Origin: Schlesneria sp.
GTDB lineage: Bacteria; Planctomycetota; Planctomycetia; Planctomycetales; Planctomycetaceae
Length of the DNA stretch: 8,973 bases
Direction: 5' to 3'
Assembly: GCA_025353525.1 (NCBI GenBank)
Contig: JANXOO010001324.1
Location: forward strand, 1 to 8,973
How positions within the stretch are numbered: position 1 is the stretch's first letter; each line of letters opens with the position of its first letter. The position numbers were made by a program, and so were the translations under genes. The notes beneath the pieces were generated by a model, which was not told the DNA's origin, searched no databases, and saw nothing but the letters and a program-made list of their open reading frames with translations. Positions 1 through 6,501 of this stretch are shown here, one piece after another.

Positions 1-684
1 ATCAGCCTGATGGAACGGTTGGTCGAGCGTTGGGGCGACACGGTGGCGCGTCGACTGACGACTCAATACCGTATGAATTCGCAAATTATGCAGTTCTCGT
101 CCGATGAATTCTATGACGGGCAACTCGTGGCTGCGGCGTCGGTCAGCAATCATCGGTTGGCAGACCTTCCTCAGGTGGTCGACATCCCGTTGACTCAGAC
201 AGCGATTCGATTCTTCGACACAGCGGGCTCGCATTGCGAAGAACGCGCCGAAACCGATGGCAGCAGCCATGAAAATCCTGGTGAGGCCGAATTCGTCGTT
301 GGTCAGGTCAATGAATTACTCGCTGCGGGCATCCTTGTTTCAGAGATTGCGGTGATCACGCCCTATGCGGCTCAGGCACGACTTCTGCGAGGCATGATCC
401 ACGATGCCTCAATCGAAATCGACACCGTCGACGGATTTCAGGGCCGGGAAAAAGAGGCCATCATCATTTCGCTCGTTCGGTCAAATCCAGGAGGAGAAAT
501 CGGTTTCCTGGCCGACACGCGCCGGATGAACGTGGCGCTGACCCGTGCTCGCCGAAAACTGATCGTCTTCGGCGACAGCGCGACGCTGGCGAACCACGAG
601 TTCTATTTGCGGTTACTGGAATACTTCGAACGCGAAAATGCCTATGGAACTGTCTGGGAAATCCCGGAAATTCGGATATGCTGA
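1..684 (+). CDS. Superfamily 1 DNA/RNA helicase, DNA2/NAM7/SMUBP-2 type, C-terminal part (5' end outside window)
   Basis: This is the second RecA-like domain of an SF1B (UPF1/SMUBP-2-like) helicase, which couples ATP hydrolysis to movement along nucleic acid. Seen directly: QYRM at nt 64-75 (motif IV region), a TPYAAQ segment near nt 358-375, VDGFQGRE at nt 427-450 (motif V), and MNVALTRAR at nt 526-552 (motif VI, with the arginines that contact ATP). The Walker A and B motifs must lie upstream, outside the window. The frame is open to base 1 (ISL precedes the first ATG at nt 10), so the ATG at nt 10 is internal and the gene is partial. The protein ends about 40 residues after motif VI with no extra C-terminal domain. 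The next gene starts 37 bp downstream if its start is at 722. The exact substrate (DNA or RNA) cannot be told from this fragment. Confidence 0.93.
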   Translation: MSLMERLVERWGDTVARRLTTQYRMNSQIMQFSSDEFYDGQLVAAASVSNHRLADLPQVVDIPLTQTAIRFFDTAGSHCEERAETDGSSHENPGEAEFVVGQVNELLAAGILVSEIAVITPYAAQARLLRGMIHDASIEIDTVDGFQGREKEAIIISLVRSNPGGEIGFLADTRRMNVALTRARRKLIVFGDSATLANHEFYLRLLEYFERENAYGTVWEIPEIRIC

Positions 685-721
685 CGATGGTGCGGATTTT
701 GAAATTGTTGAGAAAAACCTC

Positions 722-2530
722 ATGAGTATGTTCCTGATCGTTGCGTTGTCAGCCGCCATTTTATCGGTCGCATACTGGACCTACGGACCGATTCTGGTTC
801 GATTAATGCAACTCGATCCCCGCAGGAAGACACCTGCATTCGAGTTGCGAGACGATCTCGACTATGCACCGTTGGCTCCAAACGAACTGCTCAGCCAGCA
901 TTTTTCGGCGATTGCCGCTGCGGGGCCGATTGTTGGTCCGATTCTTGCCGGACTCTGGTTTGGCTGGCTACCCGCCCTGGTCTGGATTCTGGTCGGATCG
1001 ATCCTGATCGGCGGTGTCCACGATTTTACGTCGCTCGTCGCGTCGATTCGCCATCAGGCAAAATCGATTGCCGAAGTTGTGCGCGATCACATGAGTCGGC
1101 GAGCGTTCATCCTTTTCCTCAGCTTTGTCTGGCTGGCACTCGTCTACATCATCGTCGCATTTACTGACATCACCGCCGAATCGTTTATCGGGGTTCAAAC
1201 ACTTGAAAAGGGCGACACCGTGACGGGGGCCGGTATCGCCTCGTCGTCGTTGATGTACCTGGTACTACCGCTGGTGATGGGTACCCTGATGAAGTTCACA
1301 AAACTTTCGATCGGATGGGCGACGCTGATCTTTCTGCCACTGGTCGGTGTGTCGATCTGGGCGGGTCAGTACGTGCCTGTTGATCTGACATCGATCCTGA
1401 AGCTGTTCGTATCGAATGCCGACGACCGGATGGCACACAAGGCCTGGGACATACTGCTGCTCGCTTACTGCTGCGTAGCATCTGTTGTGCCGATGTGGCT
1501 GTTGCTTCAACCGCGAGGCCATCTCGGAGGCTATTTCCTGTACGTGGCGTTGGCCGCAGGTGCCGTGGGTCTTGTCTTCGGTGGCGCCAAGGTCGAATAC
1601 CCGATGTTTAACGGCTGGACATCCTCGTCCGGAGAAACCCTGTTCCCCGTTCTGTTTATCACGATTGCCTGCGGTGCGTGTTCCGGATTCCATTCGCTGA
1701 TTGCTTCGGGGACGACATCAAAACAGTTGCGAGTCGAGACCGATGCCAAACTGATCGGTTATGGTGCAATGTTGCTCGAAGCAATGGTCGCGATCGTATC
1801 GCTCAGTTGCGTGATGATTCTGAGCAAAGATTCGCCGATGCTGAAATCGCAACCGAACCTGATTTATGCGCGCGGAATCGGAACGTTGCTCGAACAGTTT
1901 TCAGTGTTTGTCAGAAGTTGCGGCTGGTCAGGGTTTCATCTGTCGTCGCAATTGACGGTCTCGTTCGCGCTGATGGCCTTTACGACGTTTGTGTATGACA
2001 CGCTCGATGTTTGCACGCGACTGGGCCGCTATATTATTCAGGAATTGACGGGCTGGCATGATTCCCGAGGTCGATGGCTCGGGACGATTCTGACGGCGGG
2101 AGTTCCTGCATTTTTCGTCATGCAAACGATCAACGGAGCCGACGGAACGCCCGCACCACTGTGGAAGATTTTCTGGGCTCTGTTCGGCGCCAGTAATCAG
2201 TTGCTCGCGGCACTGACTCTTTTGGGGGTGACCGTCTGGCTGTGGCGAACGCGCCGGGAAACCTGGGTCCTTTTCGTCGTCGGGCTACCAACGGTCTTCA
2301 TGTATACGATGAGCACCTGGGCTCTGAGTCGCATGATCTATGGATACGTACAACAGTTCGCAGGACCGACCGCTCCCGGTCAAATCACTTATGTCCTCCT
2401 GGGGATTTCGACGTTGCTGCTGGTACTCGCACTGGCAATGCTGGTCGAAGCGGTGATCGCGCTGACCCGAGGCGACAACACCGACAGGCGAGTGAAAGGT
2501 ATCAGCCCGGCAATCCTTGCGGGATCATGA
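722..2530 (+). CDS. cstA: Carbon starvation protein CstA-family transporter
   Basis: This is a polytopic inner-membrane transporter of the CstA/BtsT family, whose E. coli members take up pyruvate and peptides during carbon limitation. With the start used here it has 602 residues, shorter than the roughly 700 of E. coli CstA. Family signatures seen: DLDYAP followed by a QHFSAIAAAGPIVGPILAG stretch (about residues 46-77), GGVHDF (97-102), an ACGACSGFHSLIASGTTSK segment near residue 320, and FGASNQLLAALTLL in the C-terminal CstA_5TM region. Hydrophobic segments run throughout. An upstream ATG at 638 would overlap the helicase gene by 47 bp and add 28 polar residues. I prefer ATG 722, where the protein becomes hydrophobic at once and a weak TGAG lies 9 nt upstream. 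ATG 728 is also possible. The small gap to the helicase gene allows cotranscription. The substrate of this short form is inferred only from the family. Confidence 0.93.
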   Translation: MSMFLIVALSAAILSVAYWTYGPILVRLMQLDPRRKTPAFELRDDLDYAPLAPNELLSQHFSAIAAAGPIVGPILAGLWFGWLPALVWILVGSILIGGVHDFTSLVASIRHQAKSIAEVVRDHMSRRAFILFLSFVWLALVYIIVAFTDITAESFIGVQTLEKGDTVTGAGIASSSLMYLVLPLVMGTLMKFTKLSIGWATLIFLPLVGVSIWAGQYVPVDLTSILKLFVSNADDRMAHKAWDILLLAYCCVASVVPMWLLLQPRGHLGGYFLYVALAAGAVGLVFGGAKVEYPMFNGWTSSSGETLFPVLFITIACGACSGFHSLIASGTTSKQLRVETDAKLIGYGAMLLEAMVAIVSLSCVMILSKDSPMLKSQPNLIYARGIGTLLEQFSVFVRSCGWSGFHLSSQLTVSFALMAFTTFVYDTLDVCTRLGRYIIQELTGWHDSRGRWLGTILTAGVPAFFVMQTINGADGTPAPLWKIFWALFGASNQLLAALTLLGVTVWLWRTRRETWVLFVVGLPTVFMYTMSTWALSRMIYGYVQQFAGPTAPGQITYVLLGISTLLLVLALAMLVEAVIALTRGDNTDRRVKGISPAILAGS

Positions 2531-2548
2531 CGTCAGGACATGATCCCG
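2520..2548 (+). terminator. Hairpin overlapping the cstA stop codon
   Basis: CGGGATCATG (2520-2529) and CATGATCCCG (2539-2548) are perfect reverse complements enclosing a 9-nt loop. The left arm contains most of the TGA stop of cstA (2528-2530). No run of T follows, so this is not a classical intrinsic terminator. It could be a factor-assisted terminator or a 3' end that protects the mRNA, between cstA and the VWA gene 100 bp further on. The structure is seen directly; its role is inferred. Confidence 0.45.
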
Positions 2549-2647
2549 ATTGCGATCTGAATCGATTTAAAAACGCGAGCGACCCTCGAACCGGGAAGCC
2601 ATGCGTCAACACACGAATTCCTGAATTGTATTGATGGGAGTCTGCGG

Positions 2648-4054
2648 ATGTCTGAAGAGTTTCAACTCGAATGCCGGCTTGATCAACCCGTCGTCCTGGC
2701 TGGCCGATCTTCCGACGTGTACAGCATGGTCACAATCCGGCCGAACCCCGTTCGACTTGGATCGATCCTGGAATCGCCGCAGGGTTCGAGCCTTCCTGCA
2801 CACCTGATTGTTCTGGTCGATGTCAGCGGTTCGATGGATACCCTCATCGAACCCGATTCCGACGCGCGGGTTGTGGGGTCATCGAACGTCGAAGGTCGGG
2901 CGGTGGCAACGGTCGAATCGTCCGTTCCCAGTCGGAAAATCGTGGCGATGAACGTCGTTCGCTCGCTGGCAGAACGCATGGAGCCGACCGACCGGATGAC
3001 TCTTGTTGCATTCGATGACCAGTCACATCCTCTGGCAAGGATGCTCGGGCCCGGTCGCGAACTCGACGAAGCCGTCCGACGCATGGTCGATGTTGGCGGC
3101 GGAGCAACGTGCCTTGCCAAAGCGTTCGGCGAAGTCCGAAGGATACTGACAAATGCATCGGTGACTTCGGAAACGCGGCGCATTGTGCTGCTGACCGATG
3201 GCGAAGACAACGAACCCGACAGAGCACTCGATGAAGCGGAACAATTGGGTGTCGAATTTCGATTGCCGATTTTCGCTCTTGGCACCGGCGAATCGCGAGC
3301 CGATTTCCTGATGCAAATCTGCCGTACGACACTGGGTGGTTCGTTCGACAATATTGCCAATGAACGCCAGGCCGAAGAATGCTTTCAGAAGTTCTTTACC
3401 GGCCAGAAAAATATCCTTGCGACGAACGTCAAACTGCAGTTGTGGCTGTCGCCGGAGATTTTTGTCCGCGAACTGTACCGTACGAAACCGGAAGTCCTGT
3501 ACGTTGGCGATATGCAACCCGACTCGGGGAACACGATCACAATTGCGATCGAATACATGGAACGGGGAAAGATGTACGAATTCCTGTTTCGCAGTACAGT
3601 TCCTGCACGCGATGGCGGTCGATTCCGGTTGGCCAAAGCAACGTTGACCTACGATGTACCGGCTCTCGGAGTGACGGGAGGACGCGTGGAAGCCAACATC
3701 GCGGTCGAATCGTCGGCAGATTCTGATCGAACCCTGATTCGCACGGGCGATGTGCGTCGAGTCATCACACAAGCTGAAACGCAACGTCAATTGTTGTTCC
3801 TGCAGGAAAAACGCGATTTGTTGGAACGAGGGCAGGCATCTGCCAAAGACAAGGACGTGATCGCAAGGCTACTCGAGGCACTCGTCAGAAAGTTTGAAGA
3901 ACAGGGCGATCAGGCGAATCTGAATCTCTACCGGCAAATTCGTGACGATTACCTCAGCCAGGGAAAAATCACTCAGGAAATGATGAATCGTTCGCTGGCG
4001 GCGTCTTCCAAGGTCGAAGGAGCCATCGCTGTCCAGGAAGTCGACGATTTCTGA
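2648..4054 (+). CDS. von Willebrand factor type A (VWA) domain protein, cytoplasmic
   Basis: This 468-residue protein has no signal peptide or membrane segment and so is probably cytoplasmic. A short N-terminal strand-rich part (1-50) precedes a VWA domain (about 52-250) with a complete metal-ion-dependent adhesion site: D58-x-S60-x-S62, T154 in GGATC, and D184 in LLTDGED. Such sites bind Mg2+ and a protein ligand. A roughly 30-residue polar insert (about 66-96) separates the DxSxS loop from the first helix. Residues 250-345 look like a beta-rich domain, and 360-450 are charged and helical. The order resembles stand-alone bacterial VWA proteins, for example in cyanobacteria, whose partners are mostly unknown. 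The start is supported by GGGAG at 2636-2640, 7 nt before the ATG. The gene follows cstA after 117 bp and converges on the next gene. No AAA+ MoxR ATPase, a frequent VWA partner, is visible nearby. Specific function unknown. Confidence 0.92.
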   Translation: MSEEFQLECRLDQPVVLAGRSSDVYSMVTIRPNPVRLGSILESPQGSSLPAHLIVLVDVSGSMDTLIEPDSDARVVGSSNVEGRAVATVESSVPSRKIVAMNVVRSLAERMEPTDRMTLVAFDDQSHPLARMLGPGRELDEAVRRMVDVGGGATCLAKAFGEVRRILTNASVTSETRRIVLLTDGEDNEPDRALDEAEQLGVEFRLPIFALGTGESRADFLMQICRTTLGGSFDNIANERQAEECFQKFFTGQKNILATNVKLQLWLSPEIFVRELYRTKPEVLYVGDMQPDSGNTITIAIEYMERGKMYEFLFRSTVPARDGGRFRLAKATLTYDVPALGVTGGRVEANIAVESSADSDRTLIRTGDVRRVITQAETQRQLLFLQEKRDLLERGQASAKDKDVIARLLEALVRKFEEQGDQANLNLYRQIRDDYLSQGKITQEMMNRSLAASSKVEGAIAVQEVDDF

Positions 4055-4084
4055 TGGATGATGCGGTGTCATTTCGCAAGTGGG

Positions 4085-5800
4085 TTATTGATGACGACTT
4101 CGATTGCGGAGAAAAGTAATGGACGATGAAATACCTGGATCGTATTTTAAAGCCTCCGCGAATCTGAATTCTGCATCATCCTCGTTATTTGAATACAACG
4201 AAAATTCGCCGAGCTTGAAATTCGCAAGAGCCCGTTGTCGCGATGTTTCGGCGTTTTCCAGAGCAGCCAGGTAGTTCTTCAGAGCCACCTCAGCGTTGCC
4301 CCGAAAGAAATGTATGCCTCCAAGCGTCATCAGTATTTCCGAATCTTCAGGAAAGTGTTCTGACAATACTTCGAGGCGCTTCATTGCTTCATCGTTTTGT
4401 CCGAAATTCGACAGAAGTATGGCATATTTCAGTTGTACTTTTCGATCCCGCGGGATGGCTTCCGCGACCATCCGCGTCTGTTCGAACAGGGAGTAAATCC
4501 AGCTCTGATCCTCGTCGTTCCCAGGCAGCTTTGGATTTCCCATCAAGGATTGCGCAAAGGCTTTTTCGAGATTATTCTTGTGCGAGGTCGTCATCGGAGG
4601 GTTCAGCAGGTCACCTGAGAACAGCAAACCCAGCAGGACAATCGCCGGACTCCACTTGACGAGATGGGGAACTGTCGGTTTTGTCGATTGCAATCTTCGA
4701 GAAGCGTCTTTTTCAGGAGTAATTCCCAAACTGACGGTGTTCGCTGATTCCCGCACCTTCCAGATAAACCCGTCGAAGTAGTAGTGCAGAATTGTCGAGG
4801 TAAACATGATGGCGTAAAAAAACCGGCTGATCGTTCCTTCAAGTACCAGCGGAGCAATCAGGCCCAATGCACCGTATGCTGTGATTAGCCCAAGATAAAG
4901 CAGAACCATGCCGCGGCGGAAGACGTACCTCATAAAATGGCCCAGATGCGGATTGACGCTCACGCGACGGCAATTGAATAACCACACGATGACCAGGTAT
5001 TGAACGTCATGGCAGATATCGAAAAGCGCAACGCTCAGTAGCAAATTATCAACAAAGGTCATCACAAGCCACCAGAGTCCGACGGACGTGATCAACATGA
5101 CCAGCTTCAGCAAACTCGGCTTTGGTCCCCGGTAGCACTGGATGACATAATTGGCGATAAACCCGATAAAAACGCATGCTGAAACGGCAAGTCCACCAAT
5201 TTGGACACCTTGCAACACTCCTGGTGAGATCCGAACACCACCTAATGAATACCAATGCATTAAATTCACAGCAAGCTGTTCGGGCCGCATCAGTTGCGGC
5301 AAAATGAATCCGCAAAGGCAAACCAGCCAGTCCCAGTAGGCGGTCACAGGGGATGTCGAACCAACTTTCGCATCATAGATTCGCATAAAACCATAGAGTT
5401 GCATCAATGCATGCCAGGTTGCCCACACCAAAATGATGAGGCGATACAATTCAAAATGGTAGTAATAGAGCGGGAAATGAGCGAGAAACAGCAGCGGGGG
5501 AGTCAGCACGAATCGCCAATAGAATCGCGAAAACAGCTCTCGATCACCGTAGGCGCGCATCATTCCGGGAAGATGATGCCCGAGTGCAAAAAACGCCCCG
5601 ACAATCACAGAGATTGTTTCCGCCGAAACTCCTACACGAGATGAGTACAAAAGGAGTACTGCGGGAGTAGAAATAAGCGGAGTGAAGATAATGAGAAGAT
5701 AATCAACCCAAGGGCCAACGATCCATGGTCGCGACGGGGTTGTTCTGACGGGACACATTGAAGCAGGGCTGCTTATGCCGCCGCCAGGTGATGTTGCCAT
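4085..5800 (-). CDS. Polytopic membrane protein with C-terminal TPR repeats, unknown function
   Basis: I do not recognise a named family. With the start at 5800 the protein has 571 residues. Residues 28-350 hold about ten hydrophobic segments, with one more at 384-396 (VKWSPAIVLLGLLFSG). A soluble tail (about 400-571) contains three TPR-like repeats near 456-488, 489-522 and 524-557. The membrane part has recurring histidines beside aromatic or acidic residues: HH at 75-76, WHALMQ at 129-134, MHW at 181-183, CHDVQY at 263-268, and HYYFDGFIWK at 339-348. This spacing suggests a metal or heme site, but that is inference only. An in-frame ATG at 5851 would give 588 residues but lies inside an inverted-repeat spacer. 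ATG 5800 has GGGG 6 nt upstream and a more normal position. The gene is 101 bp downstream of the lipoprotein gene on the same strand and ends 30 bp from the convergent VWA gene. Confidence 0.88.
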   Translation of the reverse strand: MATSPGGGISSPASMCPVRTTPSRPWIVGPWVDYLLIIFTPLISTPAVLLLYSSRVGVSAETISVIVGAFFALGHHLPGMMRAYGDRELFSRFYWRFVLTPPLLFLAHFPLYYYHFELYRLIILVWATWHALMQLYGFMRIYDAKVGSTSPVTAYWDWLVCLCGFILPQLMRPEQLAVNLMHWYSLGGVRISPGVLQGVQIGGLAVSACVFIGFIANYVIQCYRGPKPSLLKLVMLITSVGLWWLVMTFVDNLLLSVALFDICHDVQYLVIVWLFNCRRVSVNPHLGHFMRYVFRRGMVLLYLGLITAYGALGLIAPLVLEGTISRFFYAIMFTSTILHYYFDGFIWKVRESANTVSLGITPEKDASRRLQSTKPTVPHLVKWSPAIVLLGLLFSGDLLNPPMTTSHKNNLEKAFAQSLMGNPKLPGNDEDQSWIYSLFEQTRMVAEAIPRDRKVQLKYAILLSNFGQNDEAMKRLEVLSEHFPEDSEILMTLGGIHFFRGNAEVALKNYLAALENAETSRQRALANFKLGEFSLYSNNEDDAEFRFAEALKYDPGISSSITFLRNRSRHQ

Positions 5801-5806
5801 AGCAAA

Positions 5807-5810
5807 CCCC
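5807..5810 (-). promoter_or_regulatory. Probable ribosome binding site deciding the start of the TPR membrane protein
   Basis: On the minus strand GGGG lies 6 nt before the ATG at 5800-5798. No comparable purine run precedes the longer alternative ATG at 5851, whose upstream sequence is part of an inverted-repeat spacer. This favours 5800 as the start. The match to an anti-Shine-Dalgarno is short, so the support is moderate. Confidence 0.4.
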
Positions 5811-5817
5811 GATAACG

Positions 5818-5887
5818 ATTGTAAGCCCTCGCCACAGGTAATCCAATGCATGGCACGCGGGATATCTGCAATGCGAGGGCTTACAAT
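5818..5887. repeat. 15-bp perfect inverted repeat with 40-nt spacer
   Basis: ATTGTAAGCCCTCGC (5818-5832) recurs as its exact reverse complement GCGAGGGCTTACAAT (5873-5887). The unit lies between the lipoprotein stop (5902) and the likely start of the TPR membrane protein (5800). No T tract follows on either side and no clear target-site duplication flanks it. It could be a long-loop mRNA hairpin, a REP-like or small MITE-like element, or a protein binding site. The repeat is seen directly; the interpretation is open. Confidence 0.7.
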
Positions 5888-5901
5888 TTCGCAGTCACTT
5901 T

Positions 5902-6366
5902 TTACTTTTTCGTTACCAGGTCGTAATTGGCATCTGTTTGCGGTTTCCCTTTTTCAACCCGTAATTCGAATTTACTCTTTTTGGGGTCCTGATATTTACC
6001 CTTAAACGAATCAACCCCGGTGCCATTCTTCTTTGGCTTCGGAACATGTGTAAAACCTAACGCATACGTCCCCGGTTCCAGACCATCACAAGCAAGGTAT
6101 GAAGTCCAACAGTATTTGCCTTTCTCATCCGTTCGACATTCCCTGGACGAACTGTTTTCGCCCTCGCGATACAAGAAAAGGTTGACCCCTGCCGCAGGGC
6201 TTCCATCGATATTCACGACTCCCTTAACGGCAACAACATCCTTAAGTTGACCGCCGGCCATGGATTTCAGCCGTTCTTTGGTCGCGTCCGTTTTTCCGTC
6301 GCCACCGCAGCCGGAAAAAGAGACCAACCCCAACAAACACCCCGTTACAATTTGACGCAGTTTCAC
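5902..6366 (-). CDS. Small exported lipoprotein with carboxypeptidase-regulatory/transthyretin-like fold
   Basis: This 154-residue protein has a signal peptide (MKLRQ followed by a hydrophobic core) ending in a lipobox FSGC at 17-20, so C20 should be lipidated and the protein anchored in the envelope. Residues about 46-107 (from VKGVVNIDGSPAAGV to EPGTYALGF) follow the pattern of small carboxypeptidase-regulatory-like beta-sandwich domains. The segment FKGKYQDPKKSKFELRVEKG (121-140) is like the end of many planctomycete lipoproteins of this kind. Three further cysteines (C77, C86, C93) could form a disulfide. The start codon is GTG, with GAGAG (6374-6378) 7 nt upstream. It follows the DUF1559 gene by 135 bp on the same strand, a common pairing in planctomycetes, so a role with that envelope protein is likely. 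The molecular role is unknown. Confidence 0.9.
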   Translation of the reverse strand: MKLRQIVTGCLLGLVSFSGCGGDGKTDATKERLKSMAGGQLKDVVAVKGVVNIDGSPAAGVNLFLYREGENSSSRECRTDEKGKYCWTSYLACDGLEPGTYALGFTHVPKPKKNGTGVDSFKGKYQDPKKSKFELRVEKGKPQTDANYDLVTKK

Positions 6367-6411
6367 GGTACCGCTCTCAATTCGTGCTCAAAATACCTGC
6401 TTTTAATAAAG

Positions 6412-6451
6412 ATCACCCACCAACCCGAACATTTTCGAATTGGTGAGTGAT
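6412..6451 (-). terminator. 18-bp hairpin after the DUF1559 gene, terminator or attenuator
   Basis: In the leftward transcript AUCACUCACCAAUUCGAA pairs along its whole length with UUCGGGUUGGUGGGUGAU around an AAUG tetraloop. Three of the 18 pairs are G-U. On the opposite strand those three become A/C mismatches, so the fold is complete only in the minus-strand RNA. The sequence CUUUAUU follows the stem, giving a modest U-rich tail. It lies about 50 nt after the DUF1559 stop and 45 nt before the lipoprotein start. It may end most DUF1559 transcripts while letting some continue into the lipoprotein gene. The pairing is seen; the function is inferred. Confidence 0.72.
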
Positions 6452-6501
6452 ACGACGAATACCTGAATCCTCAAGCCAGGAAGCAGCCGATGGATTGTGA
6501 A

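Noticed and set aside
638..721. Upstream start for the CstA-like gene
   Set aside because: It would add 28 polar residues before the first membrane helix and overlap the helicase gene by 47 bp. The ATG at 722 fits the family better.
2528..2535. TGACGTCA palindrome in the cstA 3' hairpin
   Set aside because: It resembles a eukaryotic CRE site, which has no meaning here. It is better explained by the stop codon and hairpin loop.
2683..3790. Long minus-strand open frames (225 and 255 codons) opposite the VWA gene
   Set aside because: They lie fully inside a gene with an intact MIDAS and good start signal, and their translations are arginine/serine-rich with no domain. They are antisense shadows.
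4055..4084. Search for a bidirectional terminator between the convergent genes
   Set aside because: No stem of useful length and no T tract on either strand in this 30-bp gap.
5801..5851. Upstream start for the TPR membrane protein
   Set aside because: The extra 17 codons read through one arm and part of the spacer of the inverted repeat, and no ribosome binding site precedes them.
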